From contig NC_064042.1 in assembly GCF_932526225.1 (NCBI RefSeq), positions 851,001 through 915,000 of the forward strand: DNA of 64,000 nucleotides, written 5' to 3'. Shown here piece after piece: positions 22,479 through 37,100 of this stretch. Each line of letters opens with the position of its first letter. Position 1 is the first letter of the stretch. This stretch comes from Nematostella vectensis. Lineage: Eukaryota > Cnidaria > Anthozoa > Actiniaria > Edwardsiidae. The notes under the pieces are model-generated. The model searched no databases, was not told where the DNA came from, and saw only the letters and a list, made by a program, of their open reading frames with translations. Both the position numbers and the translations under genes were made by a program.

Positions 22479-25150
22479 CTGCGCAGAGTAGATAGCAGGT
22501 TTAAGAGTTAATCGTTCCAAGGCATCTCCGCACGCAGGATAAGCATTAATGCATAGCAAAATTGTGTGATTATAGGAGTGTGATTGCGTGACGTTGTTTT
22601 TTGAAGTTGGATTATTTGGAAATATCTTTTAAAATATTACGTACTGTTAGAAAATTTTAAAAGCCGTCCGAGCAGTTTTAGGCCCCTACTGAAATGCACA
22701 TTAAATGCATAGTTATTTTCGTCATAAAGAAATTATCAGACAAGGTTTTTTTCCGAACAGCTAGTACAAAGTACTATAGTAATCAAAGAAAACACTTGCT
22801 TTGTTTTGTCTTATTTAGAATACCACTTGCTACTACAATCAAAACACTGTATATAAGAGTAGCTAGTTCATGGACTGTCTAGGAACTACAGGAAAAGAAA
22901 GAGCTTGAAAAACATCGAGAGATGGGCTTGATATATCGTAAGGAAAGAAACCAGAGAATTTTAAATACATAAAACACTTTTGCCAGATGCACACGCCTAG
23001 GTATACCACTGTTTTGTGTTCAAGTGCGTTGTTGTTGACTTCGTGATGCGCGACAAAGAAGAAGAATGTAATGATGATGCGGACAACTAACGTGAAAAAG
23101 TGTGTTTAATAGTAAAACCATCATTATACCTAGTCCTTAAGAAAATCTGAGTGAAAAATAAAAAAGTAAGGGGTTCTATTTCAAGTTTGTACGCGACTTA
23201 GCGTTGGTAGCGAATATACAGGAATTCAAACTATATGGAACTATTCGTGACAAACGGTATTTGATGCGACCTGTGGAGGTGGAATTGCGGTTATTAGACC
23301 GTCCCTTCCCCCAAGGGGAGCGCTCCCGTGCTGGATTAAACTCTTCTAAATGCCCTTTCTGATACTGAAGAAACCAATTAGTTTCCCCAGGACCCCACGA
23401 CACAAAGGAACTCTCATAGATCGGCCTTTTGCCAAGCAACGCTGCGATGTGTACGTGTATTGATCGCTCATGGCAATGCTGCTGTTTTAGGTTTAGCTTA
23501 TCACGGATTTCGATCAGGCATTTTCCTTTGACACGTTTTTAGTTATGTAACCAAGTTTTAGTCTAGGATATTCAACTAACGGGCCAGTATATTCTCGCGA
23601 GCTTTGGGATATATTCTACTTACCTAAGAATCATGTTGAAATTCTAAAAAAAAACGCGTTTTTGGCCGCAAAATCTGCGTTTCGATGCGCCTTCACCCGA
23701 CTACACAACTGCTCAGGAAAGAGCTGTGATTCTGTGGTCTTCTACTGTGTTCCTGTTTCCAAACCCTTGAAGCTCAGATGAGCATAATTGTTTGAGTGGC
23801 TTTGAGTAGGGCTTTTGGCTTATTGTAACGCACGAGGACGTTTGAGACAGTTGACCCCTCGGCAGGTCCAAGCGTGGGAGATCAGACCTCTTGCTACTAA
23901 GCTGCAGTGAGTCTCTGCCAGGGACCACAAGCGACTGAAATTAAATCTTATACACTATTGAATCTCACATCTTTCCTTAGTTTTTGTTTTGTTTATTTTC
24001 CCTTTAAAATAAAACATAGTCGGGATGCGGAAGAAAGAAAACGGAAAGAGTAAAGAAAAGCCCTGCTACTTAGAGAATTCAGTTCAAGAAGATTAATGGA
24101 CGAAAAAGAATGCTAAAAGTTGTCAAACTCAGAGACGATTTGAATGAAATACGTTTTCAACAAGATAGAACAGAAATGGATTCTTGTATGTTGTTTTTAT
24201 ACTGTTTCTTCAGAAAATAATAAATTCTTGGCAAAAAGGCGTTCTTAGAAAGCTTTCTGCCAAAACAATTCGAAAGCTATTGTCTTTGTCGGCTTGAGAT
24301 TTCAACTCGTTTTGTTGAGTTCCAGTCGCGCTCTCAGTTGGTAAGGTTTTCAAGGTGTAAGGCATGCCCATAGCCCACTGCTAAGCCTATTATTCTCAAT
24401 GCTAGATGGACAGATGGGTAAATGGAGCGGTGTGCTTTGAATTGGAACGGTGCAGTTAGACCAACATGGCGTAGCAGGGTTCTATGCGCCTTGGAAATGT
24501 TGTGTCTACTATACTTCTGGAAAAAAAAATCAAGCGCATTGACTAAGCAAAAAGGTATGCGATTTAGCATTCGACAGATTGAAAGTGTTAAAAGATGGTT
24601 AGATGGTGGTGATTGGCAACTGTTTGAAAATGATTAATTGATCGCCTTAAATAGCCCTCGGGGAGTTAATAACTATAATGTAACTCACTAAACACTAACG
24701 TTTAAAGGTGTTTTGGTTTTTTTTGTCTTCGTAGGTCAGACTTTGTTATGTAATCATTTTGTATGAGTAATGAACTAAAACTTTCACAATTGTTTTTAAG
24801 TGTATAATTATTAATTGTTTGTAATTTCGGTTGACTTTGGATAACTCTAGCCTTTTTGGATAACTTCAACTTATTGATTGACTTACCAGAGTGATCTACA
24901 ATGCCTCTTTATCAAATTCGCTTATGCTTTATAGTTTTGTTTACAAATAGCATTTCTACTGCATGACTTTCGGTCGTTGTGGGGGGGGGGGGGGGGTGGG
25001 TGCGATCCCTTGCACCCCCTGGATACAGGCCTAAAACTTCAAATCAATCCTCATTATATGACAATTGAAGCAAGAGACGTGTTGGCTGCACCCTTAAAAA
25101 TAAATCCTCTCAATTATGTATTTACAAAAATAATTATGGAAAATAGCAGT
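22479..25150. other. Intergenic region, no gene seen
   Basis: About 2.7 kb between the chordin-like 5' region and the arylsulfatase 3' end. AT-rich; short frames only, none with recognisable motifs or splice-consistent structure. It probably includes the chordin-like first exon and promoter. A poly-G run lies at about 24980-24996. Confidence 0.5.
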
Positions 25151-28100
25151 TCACGTTTCCCAGGGTGACCAGGCTCCGTTTTTGATGGCGGTTAAAACCG
25201 CTTTTGGATCGTTTTTCTTGATTATAGGCGGTACTAGGCCCCCACGGTAAAAGTCCACCCTTTTCTTCATCTCATTTACGATATCCGGAAACTTGCCACT
25301 TAGGTCGTGCCGTTCAGTGGGGTCAGCGGTAATATTGTAAAGCGCAACCTCAATGACCTCTTGCATCTGTAGAAAGGAAAAGAGGAACATTTCCATTTGA
25401 ACCATGGCATGAAGTCCTAGATAAACACATCCTTGCTAGTTTCATTTCGAAGTTTTATAGTTTATTTACAAAACTCAATAAAACAAAATTCACAAACCCT
25501 TTTCCAATTCAGCTGATGGAAATAGGATGCATTTCAATGAGTGCGTCTATCAATTTCTAGTGCTTAACTGACAGCGATGGCTGTCCAAGAAAATGCCTCA
25601 AAGGAACAAGAATAAACATTCCAAAACCTTTATGTTTAGTGAAGAATCCCAGCCCCTGATAGTCACACTTTCTCTTGCCCTTCTCTCTTCTTACCTTGGC
25701 ACTTCCTAAGCCTTCGTTCGCAGTTATCCCTGGCTCTCGTAGCTCGGGCGGTACAAGCCACGTGGCATTAGGTACCTTCAGCAATAGCTTCATGTCACGT
25801 GACCGCAAGGCCACACCCTCAAACACGAAAGCCGTAGGTACGTCTATCTTGAGGTCTATGTTATGGAGGATCTCTTTGCGAGGCGAGGCAGTGTCTTGTT
25901 TTAGGGCGTCCCATAGATCAACACCATCAAGGGAATCCTGCATGCTTCCTCCTAGTGAAATACCCAGAAAATGCGTAAGAAGCCACCCCCTAAAATATCG
26001 GGCAAGCCAAACTTGGTCCAAATATATTATTTCCATTCGTTCTTTGTAACTCAGCCTCCTTCAGTCAATATTCTCATTTTGACTTATTAGCCCGAATACA
26101 CGTCAAGACACCAACGTATAAACATGTCTGTAAAACAATATGAGTACGAAAAACTAGGAAGCAAAAAAAAACATAGAAAAGGCATTTTGTAAAGAAAAGA
26201 TGTTAGGGGCAATTCATCATTCGTTCTCTTAAATATGGATAGAATATTTTTTCTCGTTAGGCTTCATTTTTTGGGGGCAAGACAAAATGGATGGCCCTAT
26301 CCCTGGTCGTCTTGCTTTAGAGACTAGTTCTGCATTCACACCAAAACCATGTTTAGTTACACATCAAGGTTTTTTTTTGCCTGATAACTTGCCAAGTTTC
26401 TCATTGTGTTGAATTCTTACTAGCTAAATGTACAGCACAGTCTATTCAGTTTTGTTCTTGGTTCTGTCCACTCTTGGGAGATTGAGATTTAAACCAGGTA
26501 AATTAAACCACCTTTAAACTGGTTTAAGTGCTGGTGTGAAAAAGGCCACACCACTAAGTACACCACTCTCTTAAAATAATGTCAGTAAATGTCATAACAT
26601 ACCTGCAAGATGGACCAAGGTGGGGTACCAGTCAGTGACATGCATTAAGCCATTGTATATCATGCCGTGTCTTGGAGCCATAGGGCCACTAACAAACCCT
26701 GCACCTCTAACCCCACCCTCCCACAGGGTGTTCTTCTCCCCCCGCAAAGGGTAGTTGTAACCTCCTGCTGTGTGAATACCGCCATTGTCAGTACTGAAAA
26801 CGAGCAAGGTGTTTTCCCATAATCTGGAATATCAAAGGTAAAAGATTACTTTTGGGTAAAGAAAGGCTCACATATTAAACATTACCTGTTCTTTCATGCA
26901 TTTAATATTCTTACAGGGTCACAGCAGGAGGTGAAGAACTGGGAACACAACCCCCCCAATAATTTAAACAATTAAAAGTAAATGATCAATAGGGGCGTGG
27001 CTGTGCCCCAAAATATTTTTTAATGTTTCTGAATTGTGCTCCCCCCAATACTTCAAGGCCTGCTATGGCACCGATCATTGTCATTAGTTGGATAATGCAG
27101 GGAAAATGAGAGCAGCCAAAAAAAAGTGATTCTAATGGTGGGGAATTGAGGGTCACAATAGGCTCTTCAGGAAATGGGGTTCACTGTTACAGATTACAGG
27201 AAATCTAGAACAATTCAAGCTCAAGGGATTTATGTAACTTGTTTATAGCGGAGCTAGCGCGGCCGCAGGCCGCACGCGGAGCTCCATAGGTATAGAAATA
27301 TGGTATAGCTACGCGACTTGGTTTTGTGGTCATCGCGCGGGTATCCTGTGGTGTCACAATCCATCCATCCAGTCAATCGTGCAACTCCCAGGCCCCCTCG
27401 GTCTTACGTTTTTACGTATTTTTATTTTTTTACCGCCATCAAAGATCGTATGTTCACAGCAAAAAAGGCAGATTGAAAATAGTATGTAATGAGAAAAAAT
27501 GCGGATTCAAATGGGCTGAAACCTTTGAGGAACCGTTTTGTCTGAAGTACGAGCCGATAGTAAAATCTCACTTAGCTTGTTCGATTTATACATTTGTTTA
27601 TAGAGTTTGCTTTGAGAATTCGTGGTCTAAATCAAACAATTTGAGCATAACAACATCCTTTGATATTCTTCGTTCTCTCTATACTTTATTGACTGCGTAG
27701 GCTTATTTATAGGCTGACAAATATCATTCTGTCATTTATTGCTAAAGAAGACCTTTCTTGTCTTTATATTCTGTGTATTTAGTCTTCTCGAAGATACAGC
27801 AACTTTTTCAACATTATCATAACTACAAATAACTTATATATACTATATATACTTACTATATATTAACATACACCAAAAACTGGAAATCGACTCTGCCAAA
27901 TTTTCGTCTTTAATAAGAATTCTTCAGGGCAGACTGAAGAAGGTGAATCGTTACAAGCTTATTTACATCAGAATAGTGGCGCGAGACGCAAAAACATTAC
28001 AACTGACAAAAACGCGCATTTTCTAGAATAGCGCGCGCTATGGATAAAAAGAATTTACACATCTCTACGTGGGTTCCTACTACAAAAAAGTCATCACTAT

Positions 28101-31100
28101 TAAGACCCCGCGGGTAGATAGACTTAAGCCGATAAGCCCACTGGCCTTCCCTTTCCCTAAGCTGAGCCTCAGAGTTACACTTATCTATAAGTTGTACCAT
28201 AACATTATTAAGACCTAAATGATTGTCGCAATGAAAATGTTGATAGATAAGGTCATCCTTAACTCTTTCACTAACCGGTAAACTAGGGTGCTTATCTAAC
28301 CTACTTTTATGATTATTAAAACGCTTCCTAAAACTATTGATAGTAGACCCTACGTATTGCTTGCTACACATAGAGCAAGTAATTAGATAAACAACAAAAT
28401 CTGAGTTACAGTCCAAGTCAAAATTAATGACATATTTCTTGTTAGTAACTGTACTGCGAAACTCCCGCCCTGTCTTAAGAAAGTTACACACCCTACACCT
28501 TTTACTGCCACACTTACCACAACCTCTAACCTGAGTACTATCCTCTTTAAGAGAGGAGTGCACCAACATATCCTTTAAACTCCTAGGTTTCCTATAAGCC
28601 ACCATAGGTACCCTACCAATAGCACCCCTACATCTACTAGAAGATTCTAGAACTGGCTGTAAATTACGAAGAATACCAGGTAAATTAGGTAAAGCTGGAT
28701 GAAAAGTGACTACAAAAGGTACACGATCATTCTCACCTTTACGCCTGTCTTTCAATGTGTCGTCCCTAGGAATACGTCTAACCCGATCAACTTCCCTCCC
28801 CACAAACCTGCTGTCATAACCCCTATCAACTAAATAACCTTGTAACTCTAATACCCTCTTTTCGAAAGAAGAGTCTTCCGAACATATCCTACGAATACGT
28901 AGTGCCTGCCCAAAAGGAATGCCTTTCTTACAAGCTATATATTAACCTTACAGTTACAAGTTATTATTTAAATGTTGTTTTGAAAGAAAAAAATACTAAT
29001 AATTGTTTTCACTTTTATTTAGGAAAAACCAACAAAGGACTACTCGAGGGCCATGATTGATGCTGAAGGCTGGGAGGCATGAGAATAGGCAAATGTCTTA
29101 AAGATAATAAAGTAGGGGATTTCTTACTTTGATACAGCAGTAAATGTGAAATAGGCTTTTTTAAAGCACTTGCCCTCAATGATAAATCTGAAAACATTTT
29201 TCTATCAACCTAAAGATAATGAGGAAAGGGGAAATGTTAGGAGAGTGCTCAACCAAGTTGTTGCATTACTGATTAGTTTTTTTTATTAAAGCTATAGTCC
29301 AATTTCTTCCTTTTCTCTCTCTCTCTCTCATTTTCTCAACATTTTCAATCAATTTGCATATGTGGATCCATGGTTTCTATATATAAAAAAAAAAAACAAA
29401 CAAACAGCAGGCCACCATCCTACAGGGTGGGTGCACCAATGTCTAATGCATGACTGGAGGTATATTTGTGGATAATTTCCTTGGTGATGGAGTATCACCA
29501 GTAATAAGTGATATATTAATCTTCCATATGGCACCTGAAGTGTATCTAACTATATCATTCTATCTTTGGAATGCTGTTGCATCTATCATTTGTTTTTTGC
29601 AAGGGCAAAGCTGGTCAGAATGTAGCTTTGATACAAGTGTACATTAATGAAACTTCTATCAAGGGAAGGGTTTTTTTATTAGAGCAAGGTCCAGGGGGGG
29701 GGGGGGGGGGGGAACTCTCCAGAAAGATAGACGGGGGTGCTCGGTCTATCTTTTAAGGTATAAAATTCTTACCAACTTCTATCTCTTAGGGTGTGTTTTA
29801 GGATTTTTCCAATTCTGCTATCTTTTAGGGGTTTTCACGCCCGGGGAGGAGGATTTTTCCGATTCTGCTATCTTTGAGGGTGTCTTACGCTAAGTGGTGG
29901 CCCAATCGCTTGAAATGTATTTTACAATAAACCACAAGTCAACTGGTCAACTTTCGACTTTATTGTCGTAACATAACATATTTTGTTATGTCGTAACATA
30001 ACAATATAGGATCCGTCAGCAAATTAAAACCAGCATTGTTTTTTTAATGCTATCTCTCAGGGTTAAAAATTCCTCTGACCATACCCAATGTGCTATCTTT
30101 TTGGGGTACGAATTGGTGTTGACCATATGCCCTCAGTTAAAATTGATTATGCTGTCAAGCACCCCCGTCTCTCAAACTCCCGTTTCTCAAAGTCCCCCCC
30201 CTACCCCCCCTGGGAGCAAGGTACCTAAATTATATAAAGACAACATCAAACTTGTGCTTTTTCAATAATAAATCTGTAAAGAAAACAGTTTTATATCAAA
30301 CCTGTAGGTAAAGAGAAAGGGGAAAATGTTAGGAATACGCTCATTTAAGCTATTATTGCATTATTGTTATATATTTTTTCAAGTAGAGTCACAATTTGTC
30401 AAATAGAGTCATTAATTTCTCCCTTTTTCTTCTCCTCATTGACTTTTTGTTATGTTTATTTCTCTCTGACATAGGTCAATGAACATGGTTTGGTTTGAAA
30501 TTAGAAATTTGAATTAAGCACTTTCAGTAATAATTTAGGATTTGCCTTCATAGCATTCATTTTTGAGTAGCCAGTATGGTTGGATCCAGGGTTTCTAAAA
30601 CCAACAGGCCAATGGGTGGGTGAACCAAGATTTTATGCATGACAGGAGATATATTTGTGGAGTTTTCAATATTGACACAAATTTTTGGGCGAAATCCCCC
30701 CTTGGCAAAAGCTAGATCCACCCCTGAACTTTAGTATGGCATCTAAATCTTTGGAATGCTGTTACATCCTTGATGTATTCTTCACAAGGTCAAAGCTTGT
30801 TAGAATTGTGTTTTGATAAAAATATACATAGTGGAACTTCTATAAAGGGAAATAAGAATTGACCATTAGACTCTTAAAAAAAACATTCTCGTCAACTAAG
30901 ACACCTTGGACTTTGACAGCCTTTTTCACACCAAGTTTTAGTATTTTGTTAACTTTCGTACTGCATATTTAATATTATCGAATAAGTGCTTGCTTGATCC
31001 ATTTGGAGGGGCCAATACAATTCATAATTACATGGCAGTAAAATTTGACTTATTTTTAATCACATTAAAAAAAAATACTAGAGACACCAAGATCCCCTCT

Positions 31101-34100
31101 AGAACTACCTCTATCAGTCAACACAAAAAGGTGTTAAATGCTGGCTCCGCTTTTAGGCAGTGCCTAAATTTATATATTATATAGCCTTTGTATGTAAAAG
31201 CAATCAAAATCTTCTTATTTCTCTGGGTGTTGTTAGACATGTCACACCGGCTCTCGAATGGTTAATTGTGTGAGGTGTGCTATAACCCATTGTTAGAATT
31301 GACATATTGAAGATTGAAAACACAAATCTAGCCAACACTGGTGCACTCATGCCGAGTGTGCCAAATACACAAAATGGTACAAGCACAGCAGTTTTACACT
31401 AGATTTTGCATGACTTCAAATGATTTTGATAAACACTCCTGGGATTGGGAAGTTAACAGAGAATGTGTGACCTTTCTTTCCTCATAAACTAATAATCTAT
31501 ACAGTAAGAAAACAGTCACATAATCAACCATCATGTGAGCAACTCACCCTGCAGACTTGAGAGCAGAGGTGACATTACCAATGGCCTCATCCATGATATC
31601 TACCATTGCTGCATGAGTGCGCCGCGTCTTGTCTTTGATGAAGGAATACTTGTCAATGTATTCTGGTGGGGCCTGCACAGGCCCATGGACGTTTTGGAAT
31701 GGAAGGTACAAAAACAATGGAGATGAAGAGTTGTGACGATGAATAGTGTCAACTGCACGCTGGAAAGGAAAAAAACCCAAGAAACTAATAAGCTGTTGAC
31801 ATTTTTTCATTGGAGGCTTAGGGAGCTGTGTGCTTGAAAATAGGGATGGACATGAAATTTAGACACACTTTTATTTAATAATGAAATTTATCATCAACGC
31901 TATGGGCCCAGGTATAAATAATTAACAGCTACAATTGACCAATTCTCTCAGCTATTAGCTATTTTTCTCCATTCTCTGTTAAGCAAAAGTTGATAATTTA
32001 TTTTATAATAACTAAAAAAATACAAAAGGTTATTTCTAAACTTTTTACCTTCCTTAATTGACATGGAGAAAACTAATTGTATCATAACCAATAGTAGACA
32101 AGTTATATTTAAAAAGAAAAATATATCAGGTTACAATTATTTTTAGGAACTTGAACATATGTAGCAAGAAAATTTAATAATTTTGTGAGCCATTTAATGA
32201 AAGGAACCCATTTCCCACAAGATGGATTAAGTAATCATTCATGCAAGAAGGAACCAAGGTCCCATTGTTATGTGGCAAAGAGCTTTTCCCATATAGGTTT
32301 TTCTTTATACAAAACATACTGGTAAGAACATATAGTAAGATCTAAATTATGTGGAAAATGTGCTCCCTAATACTGTATATCTTATTGGTGATTTTCTGTT
32401 TTGAACCAATCGGATGGAGCAGGGACAATAGTTTTTTTTTTCTCTTCTAATTTTAACAAGGTTCCCCACATCAACTTTCTCTTATAAGCCATGTTACAAA
32501 AAAATATAATCCCTTACAATAAATATTAAAAAAACATTAGGTAAAATCTTGTTTTAAGTGTAACTTATGCTTGAATTCTGTGCCTCGGCCAATCAAATTT
32601 CTTGTATTAACCCATTGACTCCTGGCTTTTTTTGAGCTGAATTTACAAAAAACAGACTGAAAACAGATACCTCCCCCCCTATTCTGAGTTTTATACAGCC
32701 CGTCAAAGTCAAACACAGCTGCACCTAGTCAGTGGTATCCAAGCTTTCCAACAGTGCTTTGTGGTCCCCACTTTTAATCCCTCGTAGTTGTGCTGAAGCC
32801 AGCACAAGTTGATGGTTGCTTGTATTTTTCATAAAAAATACAGCTATGACCATATTAGGAGAGTGTCTCAGGACATCATGAAGTCTTTTTGGGCATAATT
32901 GAGTGCTTTGCATATGGATATTTGCAAGCAAAGGTGGATTCCTGATTATTTTTTCTTGTTTGGCTTTGCCTGGATAAGAAAAATAATTTTCTAATGAATC
33001 ACCACAGCTCTCCTAAATACTGTCTTTTATGAAACCAAATTGATTCCAAAATTGTTTACACTGCTATTCTGGGTCTGTATGACCTGGATTGATTTGTTTG
33101 GCTTTGGGGTGAAAAGACTTATAAAAAACCATCTGACTTTGGGAAGAGGAGTGTTGATTGGCCCTCCCCTCATGAATTTTCCCCTGGATCTCCCAGAATG
33201 TTCTGCAATACGTAAAGACATCTTCGTGGTTGTACAATCCTTCAAGGAGTGGACATTGTGTTTTGAGGCCATGGAAATGTACCTGGATGATCAGAATAAA
33301 GGTATCTATTTGTGTCTTGAGCTGTGTTTGCTGATCTCTCTCCCTTGTGTGGTATTTTGAGCGTTTTATTGAGAGGGGTGATTCTGCTTTTCTCTCCTTG
33401 TTCGATTTGAGATTTGTCAAAGAACCTGTGCTATTATTTGGTTTAAGAGTAGATGCCAACACCTTGGTTGGATGCATATCTGCAAGACCATTTATCCCTT
33501 AGACTGATGCCTGAGTATCTTCATCTTGTTGTGTTTATTTTGCATTTATGAATTTTTTGGGTTGTGGGTACTTCCCAAAGCCGGTACAGGCCGGTTGAGG
33601 GGTCAATGTGTTTACCAACACATCCTAAAAATCATGCTTGCCTCACTGCCTAAGAACAATGCCTTTTTCGCAAGCTTAGGTGCATACAACAGTGTAAGGA
33701 AATTCTGCTTGATAGACAAACAAGCCTCCTTTAAGTTATGTCTGATATTCTAACAGATAATTCTTATTTTAAAACCATTGAGGAAACCACAGGGAGCCCA
33801 AATTCTATAAAAATATTTGCCTTTATAAATTTAAAGCAGCAGTGTCAACCCACTTTTGGTACTTTTCCTGTATATTCATCATCAAAGTAATCTTATAACA
33901 AAACCTTGCCTGAATCTGATGTTTTCTTGGGCATTTTTTTCTAAAGAAGCTATGCATATCATCCCTATCAATGAGTCCAGTCATGTCCAAGTAAAAAAAA
34001 TTCTATTTTCTAGGTTAAAGATTTTCACTTGCTAGAAATGGCATATATGTGATCCAATCCACTGGTGTATGTCACAGCACAAGTCTAAAAAGGTCTAGTT

Positions 34101-37100
34101 ATTTTGATTAAAATCTAGGGGTGGTTGATTAACCCATTGACTCCTGGCTTTTTTGAGCTGAATTTACAAAAAAACAGACTGAAAACAGATACCTCCCCCC
34201 CTATTCTGAGTTTTATACAGCCCGTCAGAGTCAAACACAGTTGCACCTAGTCAGCGGTATCCAAGCTTTCCAACAGTGCTTTGCGGTCCCCACTTTTAAT
34301 CCCTCGTCGTTGTGCTGAAGCCAGCACAAGTTGATGGTTGCTTGTATATGACCATATTAGGAGAGTGTCTCAGGACATCATGAAGTCTTTTTGGGCATAA
34401 TTGAGTGCTTTGCTTATGGATATTTGTAAGCAAAGGTGGATTCCTGATGATTTTTTCTTGTTTGGCTTTGCCCGGATGAGAAAATAATTTTCTAATAAAT
34501 CACCACAGCTCTCCTAAATGGTGTCTTTTCTGAAACCAAATTGATTCCAAAATTGTTTACACTGCTATTCTGGGTCTGTATGACCTGGAATTGATTCTTT
34601 TGGCTTCGAGGTGAAAAGACTTATAAAAAACCATCTGACTTAGGGGAGAGGAGTGTTGACTGGTCCTCCCCTCGTGAATTTTCCCCTGGATCTCCCAGAA
34701 TGTTCTGCAATACGTAAAGACATCTTCGTGGTTGTACAATCCTTCAAGGAGTGGACATTGTGTTTTGAGGCCATGGAAATGTACCAGGAGGATCAGAATA
34801 AAGGTATCTATTTGTGTCTTGAGCTGTGTTTGCTGATCTCTCTCCCTTGTGTGGTATTTTGAGCGTTCTCTCCTTGTTCGATTTGAGATTTGTCAAAGAA
34901 CCTGTGCTATTATTTGGTTTAAGAGTAGATGCCAACACCTTGGTTGGATGCATATCTGCAAGACCATTTATCCCTTAGACTGATGCCTGAGTATCTTCAT
35001 CTTGTTGTGTTTATTTTGCATTTTTGAATTTTTTGGGTTGTGGGTACTTCCCAAAGCCGGTACAGGCTGGTTGAGGGGTCAATGTGTTTACCAACACACC
35101 CTAAAAATCATGCTTGCCTCACTGCCTAAGAACAATGCCTTTTTCGAAGCTTAGGTGCATACAACAGTGTAAGCAAATTCTGCTTGATAGACAAACAAGC
35201 CCCCTTTAAGTTATGTCTGATATTCTAACAGATAATTCTTATTTTAAAACCATTGACGAAACCACAGGGAGCCCAAATTCTATGAAAATATTTGCCTTTA
35301 TACATTCAAAGCAGAAGTGTCAACCCACTTTTGGTACTTTTCCTGTATATTCACCGGCAAAGTAATCTTATCACAAAACCTTGCCTGAATCTGATGTTTT
35401 CTTGGGCATTTTTTTCTAAAAAAGCTATGCATATCATCCCTATCAATGAGTCCAGTCATGTCCAAGTAAAAAAAATTCTATTTTCTAGGTTAAAGATTTT
35501 CACTTGCTAGAAATGGCATATATGTGATCCAATCCACTGGTGTATGTCACAGCACAAGTCTAAAAAGGTCTAGTTATTTTGATTAAAATCTAGGGGTGTT
35601 TGATTAACCCATTGACTCCTGGCTTTTTTTGAGCTGAATTTACAAAAAACAGACTGAAAACAGATACCTCCCCCCCTATTCTGAGACTGATGCCTGAGTA
35701 TCTTCATCTTGTTGTGTTTATTTTGCATTTATGAATTTTTTGGGTTGTGGGTACTTCCCAAAGCCGGTACAGGCCGGTTGAGGGGTCAATGTGTTAACAA
35801 AGACATTTTTACATGCCAGTGGGCATTTTGCATTCCATGCATTTTTCTCAGTTACCTCTTAGCTGGACCGTTACTTTAAATGCAGAGGATTGAGTTGGTT
35901 TATACTAGAATTGGTGGGGGGGGGGGGGGGGTGCATTACATAGGCTCATTCCTACTTTCACATTTCCACATAGAAAAAAGACTGGGGGGGGGGGCTTTTA
36001 CACTTGGTAGTGGTCCTTTAAACAGCTACAAAATAAGTTCAGTTATCAGTTAGCCCTACCCAGACCCAAGATTAATATCATCATTATCATCATTTGTTAT
36101 ATAAATACCTTTGTGAAAGCCCTTGTGCCATAAGTTCCCTTTTGGTCTTTGACAATCAAATCATTATCACGAAAATCCAAAAAGCCTAAAACATTGTGAG
36201 TAAAGTGGTCTTCCGCTCCACAATAGTAGCCATAGAAACTGTCAAAGCCTCTCTTGGTAGGCACAAAGTCCTCCTTGTAAAAGCCAAGGTGCCACTTGCC
36301 AACGATGTGAGTAGCATACCCTGATAAAAAATATGCTAATGTATAATGTATTTTATAAAGCATTATTTACTGGTGCCCATCTGGCAAATTTCAATATTTG
36401 TTTTCATTGTGTTGACTAACCACAATGTGCTTAAACTAGTTGCCCCATTCACCGATTAGGCTACACCTTCACAAAATCCCATGTCTAGCAATCATATGTG
36501 CCACAGAAATAGATGTTTTGGCGAGGATTGCTGTGGGGTAGGGATGGTTGATCTAGCACCCCCCACCCCTCCCATGGGACAACACTGGATTTCTCCCCCG
36601 TTTTCTGGCAGCCGCTTTTAGTTTCGGTCACGCAACGTTTTTGTGACGAGGGAAACGTTGCGTGACCGAAACTAAAAGCGGCTGCGAGGAGACTAGATCC
36701 TTCCCTGTTACCTGTACATACCTTGTTGTTTTAGTTGCTCTGGTAAAGTGCTTGAGTCAAGTGGTAGTCCCATGGGCTGCCCGGGCAGAATAACACCGTG
36801 CTGGGTCCCTGTGAAGAGAACATGTTATCAAAGTTATCAACTTTGGACCGAAAGTTAACAACAAACATGAGTAAACGAGTGGCGAACTTTACCTAAGTGG
36901 ATGGGGTATTTTCCCGTCATCAGTGCTGAGCGTGTAGGCGTACATAAGGGCTGTACGTAGTAATTATCGAGAATTATTCCATCTCCTGCCAACTGGTTTA
37001 TATTTGGTGTCCGGATAACCGATCCGTGGTAGCCCAAGTCGAACCAACCGAGATCGTCAACAAGTATGAATACAATATGAGGCGGAATGGCGTTTGCCTC

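Noticed and set aside
27326-27700. 124-codon plus-strand frame
   Set aside because: AT-rich intron sequence with no family resemblance.
33064-33477. 137-codon frame in the 1.5-kb repeat
   Set aside because: Broken in the second copy, so not under visible selection.
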